A DNA stretch of 34,251 nucleotides from Acidimicrobiaceae bacterium (GTDB taxonomy: Bacteria > Actinomycetota > Acidimicrobiia > Acidimicrobiales > UBA8190), in assembly GCA_003151475.1 (NCBI GenBank), contig PLXQ01000024.1, forward strand, positions 1 to 34,251. The letters are read 5' to 3'. Within the stretch, counting starts at the first letter, position 1. Each line of letters begins with the position of its first letter. Below are positions 16,220-23,718 of this stretch, in pieces. Position numbers and translations under genes: made by a program. Under the pieces are notes generated by a model. That model saw nothing but the letters and a program-made list of their open reading frames with translations. It had not been told where the DNA came from and made no database searches.

Positions 16220-16560
16220 GTGCTGTGCATCATCGGACCATCGCGTTCCGATAAGAGCACGTTCATCCGGTGCCTCAACCATCTCGGGAAGATCGACGGC
16301 GGTTGATGTTGTTCGACGAGCCCACGTCTGCTCTTGACCCGGAGCTCGTGGGCGACGTCGTTGATGTGATGCGTGCATTGTGGCCGAGGATGCGATGTCC
16401 ATGATCGTCGTCACCCACGAGATGGGTTTCGCCCGGGAGGTGGGCGACACCGTGGTATTCATGGACGGCGGCGTGGTGGTCGAGGGCGGCGATCCCAAGG
16501 TCGTGCTCACCAGTCCACAGCACGAGCGGACCCGATCGTTTTCTGTCCAAGGTTCTCTGA
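16220..16560 (+). pseudogene. Broken amino-acid ABC transporter ATPase (GlnQ/EhuA type)
   Basis: Pieces of a polar amino-acid ABC ATPase are in order but in different frames. VLCIIGPSRSDKSTFIRCLN is a Walker A with two glycines changed (normally GPSGSGKST). The gene then jumps straight to LMLFDEPTSALDPELVGDVV, so about 110 residues including the LSGGQ signature are deleted. The final MIVVTHEMGFAREVGDTVVF and SKVL end need two more shifts (an extra TG near 16380 and an extra T in 16539-16542). It cannot make a working ATPase. It ends 26 bp before the PLP decarboxylase, suggesting a former uptake-and-decarboxylation operon. Confidence 0.88.
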
Positions 16561-16586
16561 GAGATGCGCAGAGGTGACGCCGACCC

Positions 16587-17939
16587 ATGAGTAGCGAGAT
16601 GTTCAGGTACAACGAGGACATGGTCGGACACATCTTCGACTACTGCAGGGAACGACTCTCGTTTGATCCGGTGACACTGGACTTCTCCGGTGAGAAAGAG
16701 GCACTCGACGCGGCGCTGGCCGGGTTGATGCGTCCGGAGGGGAATGACCACGAGAAGGTCCTCAAGGTTTTCGCCGACCATCTGGCGCCGGCCGTCATCT
16801 CCTGCGACAGTCCGAGGTTCCTCGCATTCATCCCGGCTGCGCCCACCCGGGCGTCCATGCTCTTCGACATGATCGTGTCCTGTTCGTCACTGCAGGGTTC
16901 GTCGTGGCTGGAGGCCGCCGGCGCCGTGGCGGCGGAGAATCAGGCTCTGCGGGTGCTGGCGGATGTCGCCGGGCTGCCGCCCGAAGCGGGCGGCGTATTC
17001 GTGTCCGGGGGATCGGCGGCCAACCTCTCGGCCCTGGCTGTGGCTCGTGATACGGCCAGCCGGCGCGGAGGATGGCGAAGGCGGCGACTGCGGGTAGCGG
17101 TCAGCGATCAGACGCACTCCTCCATCCGCAATGCTCTGCGCATTCTGGACATGGAGGAGCTCGTGGTCGCGACCACTGAGCACCGCCTCACGGGAGAGAA
17201 TCTGCGGGCCGCTCTGGCGAGCCATCGCCATCGTGGCGATGTCGTGGCCGTGGCGGCGACGGCGGGAACGACGAACGCCGGCATCGTCGACGATCTGGCC
17301 GGCATCGCCGACGTGGCTGCGGAGAAGAACCTCTGGTTCCATGTGGACGGGGCCTACGGAGGCGCCGCGCTGCTCGCCCCCGGTGCCCGACACCTCTTCA
17401 GAGGAGTCGGGCGGGCCGACTCATTCGTCGTCGACCCCCATAAATGGCTCTTCGCTCCGTTCGACTGCGCTGCACTTCTCTACCGGAACCCGGCTCTGGC
17501 TAAAACGGTGCACACGCAGCAAGCCAGCTATCTCGATGTCTTTCACGAAGGACCCGGGTGGAACCCGAGCGACTACGCCTATCACCTCACGCGTCGGGCC
17601 CGGGGGCTGGCGCTGTGGTTCTCCCTGGCCGTGCACGGCACCGATGCCTACAGCACTGCCGTGGAGGCGGCCATGGCCATGGCCACGCAGGCGGCGGCGC
17701 GCATCGAGGCGGCCGAACACCTGGAGCTCGTGCGCCAACCGGGCCTGTCCATCGTTCTGTTCCGGCGCCCCGGATGGGAGGCGGCCGACTACCACCGCTG
17801 GTCACGGGAGTTACTGGCCGCTCAGGTGGGCTTCGTCACCCCCACGGCCTGGCAGGGCGAGACGGTGGCCCGGTTCGCCTTCCTCCACCCCGACACGACG
17901 GTGGAGATGGTCGACGAGATCCTGGCCACCATGAAATGA
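16587..17939 (+). CDS. Group II PLP-dependent decarboxylase
   Basis: A 450-residue pyridoxal-phosphate enzyme of the aromatic-amino-acid/glutamate/diaminobutyrate decarboxylase group. The PLP lysine is Lys286 in VVDPHKWLF, Asp254 in FHVDGAYGG pairs with the pyridine nitrogen, His177 in SDQTHSSIRNAL stacks on the ring, and GGSAANLSAL binds the phosphate region. The length is usual for the group. It should remove CO2 from an L-amino acid or act as an aldehyde synthase; the substrate is not clear from sequence. ATG 16587 has GAGGTG 10 nt upstream. It appears first in a five-gene plus-strand operon, just behind a broken amino-acid importer ATPase. Confidence 0.9.
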   Translation: MSSEMFRYNEDMVGHIFDYCRERLSFDPVTLDFSGEKEALDAALAGLMRPEGNDHEKVLKVFADHLAPAVISCDSPRFLAFIPAAPTRASMLFDMIVSCSSLQGSSWLEAAGAVAAENQALRVLADVAGLPPEAGGVFVSGGSAANLSALAVARDTASRRGGWRRRRLRVAVSDQTHSSIRNALRILDMEELVVATTEHRLTGENLRAALASHRHRGDVVAVAATAGTTNAGIVDDLAGIADVAAEKNLWFHVDGAYGGAALLAPGARHLFRGVGRADSFVVDPHKWLFAPFDCAALLYRNPALAKTVHTQQASYLDVFHEGPGWNPSDYAYHLTRRARGLALWFSLAVHGTDAYSTAVEAAMAMATQAAARIEAAEHLELVRQPGLSIVLFRRPGWEAADYHRWSRELLAAQVGFVTPTAWQGETVARFAFLHPDTTVEMVDEILATMK

Positions 17940-17975
17940 TTCCGCCGCGGTGTTCCGCCGTCGAAAGGACAAAGC

Positions 17976-18377
17976 ATGTCGACCGACCATGAGGCCACCA
18001 TCCGCTCCTTCTTCGATGTCTGGGTGGAGCGCGATCCCGGGAAGCTGACGGCGTTCTTCGCCGACGACGGCTCGTGGAGTGAAGCCAACCGTCCGGCGTC
18101 GGTCGGCCACGAAGAGCTCCACGCCGTCTTCGAGATGCAAACGTCGTTCGGTAGCGAATTCTCCTTCGAATTCCGGAATCTGGCCGTCGTCGGCGACACG
18201 GTCTTCACCGAACGCGTCGACCGCTTTTCGCTCAACGACACCCAGATGACGGTGCCGGTGCTCGGTGTTTTCGAGTTCGACGGCCACGGGAAGATCGCAG
18301 CGTGGCGCGACTACTACGACTGGGCCGATCTCGAGCGTCAGCTCCTGGCCGCCGGGGTGGACATGAGCGGCGCCTGA
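17976..18377 (+). CDS. Limonene-1,2-epoxide hydrolase-like protein
   Basis: A 133-residue SnoaL/LEH-fold protein. The LEH catalytic Arg-Asp-Asp set can be placed at Arg80 and Asp82 (FTERVDRF) and Asp112 (WRDYYD). VPVLGVFEFDGHGKIAAW also matches the family closely. It may therefore hydrolyse a small epoxide or a related substrate in the cytoplasm, although some relatives have other roles. GAAAGGA lies about 7 nt before ATG 17976. It follows the decarboxylase by 36 bp and precedes the synthetase by 66 bp. Confidence 0.85.
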   Translation: MSTDHEATIRSFFDVWVERDPGKLTAFFADDGSWSEANRPASVGHEELHAVFEMQTSFGSEFSFEFRNLAVVGDTVFTERVDRFSLNDTQMTVPVLGVFEFDGHGKIAAWRDYYDWADLERQLLAAGVDMSGA

Positions 18378-18443
18378 CGCGAGGGCCAGCGCGACGGGCT
18401 CCCCGGCCCGTGGCCAGACACCCCTGTTACCATCGACCCTCTT

Positions 18444-20087
18444 ATGACGGTGCGTCAGATCGGCGGGGAGCTGGCCACCGTGGTCGACGTCCTGCGGTCC
18501 GCTGCGGCTATGAATTCCCAGGTCGAGGCCTATGTCGAGATGGCCGGCCCCGGTTCGGAGGGTGTCGTGGGCGCCGGGGCCGACGGTCGTCGCCGACTGT
18601 CTTTCTCGCAGTGGGACACGGCCGCCGACGGGGTGGCCGGTCTGCTGGCGGCCGAGGGCGTGACCAAAGGCGACGTGGTCTGCTTACTGCTGCCCTCGTC
18701 GATCGACTACGCCGTCTGCTACCAGGCGGCGGCGCGGCTCGGAGCTGTCACGACCGGTGTGAACCTCCGGTTGGGCTCGGCCGAGCAGGCATCCATCACG
18801 GCGCGGACCCAGCCGACGGTGACCATCGTGGACACCGATCTCGTGGCGACCGCATCGGTGCCGCCCGGAGCTGGTCGGGTCGTGCCACGGGCGGCGCTCA
18901 TCGAGGCGGCTTCGCGCCGGGCCCCGCATCTGCCGTCGCTCGATGCCGGCGACGCCGTCACCATCGTATGGACGAGCGGGTCCACCGGTGTCCCGAAGGG
19001 GGCGGTCTTCGATCACCGCAATCTCGCCGCCGTCGCCGCCGGTACCGACGTCCTGTCGCATGGCGGTGATCGGCGGCTGTCTCCCCTGCCCTTCGCCCAC
19101 GTGGGTTACATGACGCGGCCCTGGGACGAGATCGCTCACGGCGTCACCACCGTGATCACGCCCCAGCCGTGGTCGGCCGCCACCGCCATCGAGCTTCTCG
19201 TCGGGGAGCGGGTGACGGTGGGCCAGGGTGTCCCCACGCAGTGGGCGCTGATCCTCGCCCATCCTGATTTCGCCCACGCCGACGTATCTCGTCTGCGTAT
19301 CGCCGGCACCGGCGCGTCACGAGTGCCCCCTGAACTCGTCCGGGCCATGCGCCAGCGTCTGGGCTGCCCGGTCGTCGTGCGCTACACCTCTACCGAGAGC
19401 TCTCTCGGGAGCGGAACCCAGCCCGGCGATCCCGACGAGGTCGTCGCCACCACCGTGGGGCGACCGGTCCCCGGCGTCGAGATCGAGCTGGTCGATGAGG
19501 AAGGTCGGGTAGCCGCCACCGGAGAAGTCGGACGGGTCCGGCTGCGGTCGGGGGCTGTCATGCGGGGCTACGTCGGCGATCTCGCCGCCGGTGAGACCAT
19601 CGATGCCGGTGCCACGGCCGAGGTCCTCGACGGCGCCGGATGGGTCACGACCGGCGACCTCGGATGGGTGGGCGACGACGGCAATCTGCGCTTGGTGGGC
19701 CGGGTGGCCGAGATGTACATCCGAGGGGGCTACAACGTCTATCCGGCCGAGGTGGAGGCCGTCCTCGGCAGCCACCCCGGGATCGCCGAGGTGGCGGTGG
19801 TCGGTGTGGCCGACCCCGTCCTGGGCGAGATCGGGGCCGCCGTGGTGGTGCCCGCGGTGGGGGTGCCCGTTCCCGAGCTCGGGGAGTTGCGGGCGCTGTG
19901 TGCGCCGCGTTTGGCCGACTACAAAGCGCCCGATCGGCTCGTCATCGTCGATCAATTGCCATTGACGGCGATGGCCAAGGTAGACAAGCGGGCGTTGTCC
20001 GCTCAGCTGGCGGGAGAACCGAAGAGCGATATCACGAGATCAGAGACACGAACGAGAACATCGACACCAAACTCGAAGGTGGGCTAA
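18444..20087 (+). CDS. Acyl-CoA synthetase (AMP-dependent ligase)
   Basis: A 547-residue class I adenylate-forming enzyme. The phosphate loop TSGSTGVPKG is at 177-186, the substrate/adenine region at RYTSTES, the ribose motif at GWVTTGDLG, the hinge and GGYNVYPAEVEAVL after it, and catalytic Lys512 in TAMAKVDK. It should activate a carboxylic acid to its CoA thioester through an acyl-AMP. A basic, Thr/Ser-rich tail of about 25 residues follows the domain. A TACCAT (18428-18433) lies 10 nt upstream of ATG 18444, possibly an internal promoter with a very short leader. The stop overlaps the next start (TAATG). Confidence 0.9.
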   Translation: MTVRQIGGELATVVDVLRSAAAMNSQVEAYVEMAGPGSEGVVGAGADGRRRLSFSQWDTAADGVAGLLAAEGVTKGDVVCLLLPSSIDYAVCYQAAARLGAVTTGVNLRLGSAEQASITARTQPTVTIVDTDLVATASVPPGAGRVVPRAALIEAASRRAPHLPSLDAGDAVTIVWTSGSTGVPKGAVFDHRNLAAVAAGTDVLSHGGDRRLSPLPFAHVGYMTRPWDEIAHGVTTVITPQPWSAATAIELLVGERVTVGQGVPTQWALILAHPDFAHADVSRLRIAGTGASRVPPELVRAMRQRLGCPVVVRYTSTESSLGSGTQPGDPDEVVATTVGRPVPGVEIELVDEEGRVAATGEVGRVRLRSGAVMRGYVGDLAAGETIDAGATAEVLDGAGWVTTGDLGWVGDDGNLRLVGRVAEMYIRGGYNVYPAEVEAVLGSHPGIAEVAVVGVADPVLGEIGAAVVVPAVGVPVPELGELRALCAPRLADYKAPDRLVIVDQLPLTAMAKVDKRALSAQLAGEPKSDITRSETRTRTSTPNSKVG

Positions 20088-20983
20088 TGGCAGAGAAGAC
20101 GGACAGCGAGGACAAAAAGGACGCCGAATCGCCGAAAGGGGAGCGACCTCCTCGCCAACACACGATCGTGGCCGGCGCCGAGCCCATCAAGCTGGGATCG
20201 ATGTTGTTCACGTTGGTGGAGCCGCACCGGGGTCACGAGGTGGCCTACAACCGGTGGTACGAGAGGGACCACTTCTATGCCGGCTGCATGATCGGCCCCT
20301 ACCAGTTCGCCGGCAAGCGGTTCGTGGCCACCGCCGCCATGAAGAAGCTGCGCGACCCCGATTCATCCGAGGTCACCGGAGAACCCGAACGCGGGACGTA
20401 CCTGGGCCTCTACTGGGTGCTCGACGGCTATCACGACGTATGGAACCGCTGGGCTGTGGATCAGGTGATGGCGCTGCACAAGGCCGGTCGAATGTTCCAG
20501 GAGCGCGATCACATCCACACGCTTCTGTACCGCTACGTCTGGCAGCAGCAGCGAGACGTCGACGGACTCCCGGCCGAGCTGGCGCTGGACCACCCGTCCG
20601 CCGGGATGGTGGCGGTATTCACCGAGCGGGCCGACGACCTGTCGGCCGCCGACTTCGAGACCTGGCAGCGAGAGGAGCACCTACCGTCGCTGCTGCCGGG
20701 GACGCCGGCGCGACTGGTGATCGCCGCCGATCCGCTCCCGTTGCTCATGGACGCACCGGGTGACGTCCCGCGCACAGAAGCCGACGACCGTCGCCAGATG
20801 ACCCTGTGGTTCTTGGACAGCGATCCGGCCGAAGCGTGGGATAGCGTCATCGCCGCCCACCGGACGGCCATAGAGTCCTCGGGTCGTGGCCGGATCGTGG
20901 CCGCGCTCCCGTTCATCCCCACCATCCCCGGCACCGACACCTACACCGACACACTATGGACCGACACGAGGAGATCGTCGTGA
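20087..20983 (+). CDS. Uncharacterised 298-residue protein, possible dimeric alpha/beta barrel
   Basis: I do not recognise a named domain with certainty. After a charged, disordered N-terminus (1-22), LGSMLFTLVEPHRGHEVAYN and RWYERDHFYAGCM look like the strand-helix pattern of EthD/dimeric alpha-beta barrel proteins. A second similar half (MVAVFTERADDLSAADFETW, then REEHLPSLLP) begins near residue 165, so the protein may hold two ferredoxin-like repeats. The His/Glu/Arg-rich segments could form an active or ligand site. It is locked into the operon by TAATG with the synthetase and GTGA with the SDR, so it probably acts on the same substrate. Confidence 0.75.
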   Translation: MAEKTDSEDKKDAESPKGERPPRQHTIVAGAEPIKLGSMLFTLVEPHRGHEVAYNRWYERDHFYAGCMIGPYQFAGKRFVATAAMKKLRDPDSSEVTGEPERGTYLGLYWVLDGYHDVWNRWAVDQVMALHKAGRMFQERDHIHTLLYRYVWQQQRDVDGLPAELALDHPSAGMVAVFTERADDLSAADFETWQREEHLPSLLPGTPARLVIAADPLPLLMDAPGDVPRTEADDRRQMTLWFLDSDPAEAWDSVIAAHRTAIESSGRGRIVAALPFIPTIPGTDTYTDTLWTDTRRSS

Positions 20984-21762
20984 GCACCGAGCACTATGCC
21001 CTGCCGTCGAAGGACCGTTTCAAGGGCCGGACGGCCGTCGTCACCGGCGCCAGCTCAGGCATCGGGCGCGCCACCGCCGTCCGTCTGGCCGCCGAGGGTG
21101 CGGCGGTGGCCTGCCTCGACGTGGTGGAGCAGGGTCTCAAGGAGACGGTCGAATCGATCGTCTCCAGTGGAGGCACCGCCGTGGCCTACCACTGCGACGT
21201 GACCGACGAGGCCGGGGTCATCGACACCGTGGCCCAGGTCGGCAGCGCCCTCGGCCGGCCCAGTGTGCTGTGCAACGTGGCCGGGATCGGGGCGTTCTCC
21301 CACACGGCCGAGATGCCGCTCGATCTGTGGCAGCGGATCCTGGCTGTGAACCTGACGGGGACGTTCCTCATGGCGCGTTCCGTCCTGCCCCAGATGCTCG
21401 AAGCCAAGGACGGCAGCATCGTGAACGTGGCGTCGAACGCCGGTTTGATGGGAGCGCCGTGGTCAGCGGCGTACTGCGCCTCGAAGGGCGGCGTAGTGCT
21501 GTTCACCAAGGCGTTGGCCGTCGAGTACGCGGGCCGAGGTGTCCGAGTGAACGCCGTTGCTCCGGGCGGGGTGGACACACCGTTGGTCTCCAACTTCTCC
21601 GTTCCCGAGGGTGGGGACGCCAAGTTGCTTCACCGGATCATGAGCCGGATGGGTTTTTCGACACCGGCGCAGATCGCCGCTGCCATCGCCTTCATCGGCT
21701 CCGACGAATCCGGCTACACCACGGGGGCCGTCTTGTCGGTCGACGGAGGTCTCACCGCCTAG
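20980..21762 (+). CDS. Short-chain dehydrogenase/reductase (SDR)
   Basis: A 260-residue classical SDR with TGASSGIG at 22-29, Asp47 after the second strand (favouring NAD(H)), Asn124 in AVNLTGTF, Ser152 in NVASNAG, Tyr165 and Lys169 in YCASKGG, and the C-terminal TTGAVLSVDGG. It should oxidise an alcohol or reduce a ketone in the pathway of this operon. GTG 20980 is chosen over ATG 20956 because GAGGAG (20968-20973) is 6 nt upstream and it overlaps the previous stop as GTGA. It is the last gene of the operon. Confidence 0.92.
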   Translation: MSTEHYALPSKDRFKGRTAVVTGASSGIGRATAVRLAAEGAAVACLDVVEQGLKETVESIVSSGGTAVAYHCDVTDEAGVIDTVAQVGSALGRPSVLCNVAGIGAFSHTAEMPLDLWQRILAVNLTGTFLMARSVLPQMLEAKDGSIVNVASNAGLMGAPWSAAYCASKGGVVLFTKALAVEYAGRGVRVNAVAPGGVDTPLVSNFSVPEGGDAKLLHRIMSRMGFSTPAQIAAAIAFIGSDESGYTTGAVLSVDGGLTA

Positions 21763-21773
21763 CGGAGCCGACG

Positions 21774-22311
21774 CTACGACGTCGGTTCGGCGGCGATGAG
21801 GGCGAGCAGGCTCTGCAGCTCCCCCGAGGTGGTCGTCGCCAGCCGACCGCCGGAGAAGCGGTCATCATCGGTGACGTCGCCCACGGCGAGCGGCGGACGT
21901 CGGAGTCGCGGTTCGTCCGGGCTCAACTCGATCTCGGCCAGGATCATACCGGCAAGAGTCGCTCCGAATACGTCGACGGCCAGGGTCCGCCCGCCCCAGT
22001 CCCAGTGCCACCTCCTTGCAGATCTCCTCACCGCTCAGCTGCGACAGAGACCGGTACTCACCGTCGGAGAGGTACATGTTCGTGAGATGCACCAACGCCG
22101 GGCTTAGCGGGTCCGTCCGGACTTTCTGCACGAGCTTGTAGATCACCTCGGTCGCGCTTCGCATGCGGCGAAGCCGGAGGCGAGTGCCGTGGAGGTAGCG
22201 GTCGACGACGGCCACCGGCTCCCGCAATTCATCGGGAAGGCGCCAGAGGACCCATCGTTGTTCGCTCTCGGGTCGGGCGTATCGCCCGGCGCCGGGGACC
22301 CGGTCGACCAC
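21774..22311 (-). pseudogene. CYTH-domain protein with a 1-base frameshift
   Basis: From GTG 22311 the frame gives GRYARPESEQRWVLWRLP and TRLRLRRM, then VIYKLVQKV and EYRSLSQLSGEEIC, typical of CYTH triphosphate-tunnel proteins. Skipping one base near 22017 moves into a frame reading RRWHWDWGGRTLAVDVFG and LAGMILAEIEL, then VGDVTDDDRFSGG, which completes the domain. The repaired product would be about 178 residues, a normal CYTH length, with the alternating charged strands that bind triphosphates. Either the gene is newly broken or the assembly has an indel. It is divergent from the GNAT at 22355. Confidence 0.85.
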
Positions 22312-22323
22312 CGGATCATTATG
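22312..22323 (-). promoter_or_regulatory. Leaderless-type -10 element for the CYTH gene
   Basis: On the minus strand CATAAT (22323-22318) lies 6 nt before GTG 22311. No Shine-Dalgarno is present. Confidence 0.45.
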
Positions 22324-22354
22324 GTCGTGTCTCGGAAAGGCCGTTGGTGGTCAG

Positions 22355-22879
22355 ATGGTGCATGTGGGTGACGGTGACGGAGTTGCGCAGCCCCCGGCGA
22401 CGCTGACGATCGTGGGGCTCGACGACCCGAGGGCGCGTGCTCTCGAGAATATGCACATCGAGGAGATGAGGAGCCGTTACGGGGGACGGGGTCCGGGCCC
22501 CCTGGCCGCGGCGGAGTTCGATCCACCCGATGGGTGCTTCGTGGTGGCCACCATGGCCGGCGAGGCCGTGGCTTGTGGTGGGTTTCATCGCCTGAGGCCC
22601 GAGATCGCCGAGATCAAACGCATGTTCGTGGAGCCGGGCGCCCGTGGCCGTGGCCTCGGCGGTCGGATCCTGCGGTTCTTGGAGCAGCGAGCCCAAACGG
22701 TCGGATGCACAGAGGCGTGGCTCGAGACGGGATCGGAACAGCCCGATGCCATCGCCCTCTATTCCTCGGCCGGCTACCGGCCCGTGGCGCCCTACGGGGA
22801 GTTCAAGAACGACGAGCGCAGCCGCTGTTTCTCCCGGATGCTCGGAGAAGACAGCTCTCCGTCAGGCCTGGCGCGGTGA
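22355..22879 (+). CDS. GNAT-family N-acetyltransferase
   Basis: A 174-residue GNAT with motif A AEIKRMFVEPGARGRGLGGR (acetyl-CoA loop R-G-R-G-L-G), motif B TEAWLETGSEQPDAIALYSS and GYRPVAPYGEF. GCFVVATMAGEAVACGGF forms the preceding strands. It resembles stand-alone bacterial acetyltransferases acting on small molecules; the acceptor is unknown. ATG 22355 has no strong ribosome site. Its end overlaps the tail of the convergent DUF2277 gene by 18 bp. Confidence 0.86.
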   Translation: MVHVGDGDGVAQPPATLTIVGLDDPRARALENMHIEEMRSRYGGRGPGPLAAAEFDPPDGCFVVATMAGEAVACGGFHRLRPEIAEIKRMFVEPGARGRGLGGRILRFLEQRAQTVGCTEAWLETGSEQPDAIALYSSAGYRPVAPYGEFKNDERSRCFSRMLGEDSSPSGLAR

Positions 22880-23080
22880 GGCGGCGCGGGTGACGAGGCC
22901 GTCGAGCAGATCCCGGGTGGCGGTGGCCACGTCCCTGACGGCTTGATCGAATGTGGCTCGATTGACCTCCGACGGGACGCGGTAGCCACTGATCTTGCGG
23001 ATGTACTGCAAGGCGGCGGCGTCGACCTGTTCGTCGGAGGTGGACTCGGGGCCCCTGAGGGTCATGATGCTTCGGCACAT
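22862..23080 (-). CDS. DUF2277 family protein
   Basis: A 72-residue protein with the family's hallmark N-terminus MCRSIMTLRGPE and DEQVDAAALQYIRKISGYRVPSEVN. The function of DUF2277 is unknown; the fold should be mostly helical. The frame extends upstream to 23161 but the family start is clearly ATG 23080. It lies 10 bp after the 128-residue hypothetical gene, so the two are probably cotranscribed. Confidence 0.87.
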   Translation of the reverse strand: MCRSIMTLRGPESTSDEQVDAAALQYIRKISGYRVPSEVNRATFDQAVRDVATATRDLLDGLVTRAASPRQA

Positions 23081-23090
23081 ACCCCAGAGA

Positions 23091-23477
23091 CTACGGATCG
23101 AGGAGTTCCAGCGCCGCTCGGGCCAGCTCGGCCCGGGTGGTCCCGGCCGAGCGGGCGGCACGGTCCACCAAACCGTCGAGATAGACGGCCAGATTCAGTG
23201 CCGAGGTCCGTCGGTCGCCGCCCAAGAGAGGGACCGGCTCGCTGCGCTGGTCGAGTCCCGACACGGTGAGAAAGGCCGAGCGCAACTGAAGCATGGCGTC
23301 ACAGGCCCCGGCCAGATCGATGTCACTGCGCTTGATCCAGACGCTGACGCCGAAGGGGATGGTGAGGTTGCCGGGGTCGAGGTCCTCGGGAAGCATGCCG
23401 GCCACCCCGTGGGCCGCCTCGACCAGGAACCGACCCTCGGCCGACTGCGATTCGACCGCCAGCTGCAAACTTCTCAC
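23091..23477 (-). CDS. Hypothetical protein, partner of DUF2277
   Basis: A 128-residue protein of unrecognised family. A first part (about 1-75: FLVEAAHGVAGMLPEDLDPG, FGVSVWIKRSDIDL) has no domain I know. The C-terminal LAVYLDGLVDRAARSAGTTR followed by AELARAALELLDP looks like a ribbon-helix-helix DNA-binding motif, but this is inference. It shares a transcript with DUF2277 and diverges from Ku with a 241-bp gap. Confidence 0.6.
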   Translation of the reverse strand: MRSLQLAVESQSAEGRFLVEAAHGVAGMLPEDLDPGNLTIPFGVSVWIKRSDIDLAGACDAMLQLRSAFLTVSGLDQRSEPVPLLGGDRRTSALNLAVYLDGLVDRAARSAGTTRAELARAALELLDP

Positions 23478-23718
23478 CTCTCACCTACCCCTGCGCTCTC
23501 CGGCGGTCCCACGGTGGGAAACCGCTCCTGCGGGCCGAAGTCCCCCACGAGGGCTCTGCGGACCTGCTTCTCAGTGTCGCAAGTGGGTGTATCACCGTGG
23601 TGGATGCGCGTATCGTCCCTGGTCAGAAGCCTTCTCTCGGCTACGGCCGGATGAAAGGCCTAGTCAGGGGGTAGAGGTCCTGATTGACTGGTTGGTCCCC
23701 GGCCGAAAGGAGAATCCC

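Noticed and set aside
15919..16254. Plus-strand Pro-rich ORF across the hexanucleotide repeat
   Set aside because: The Pro/Ser run is only the translation of the repeat; no start signal or domain.
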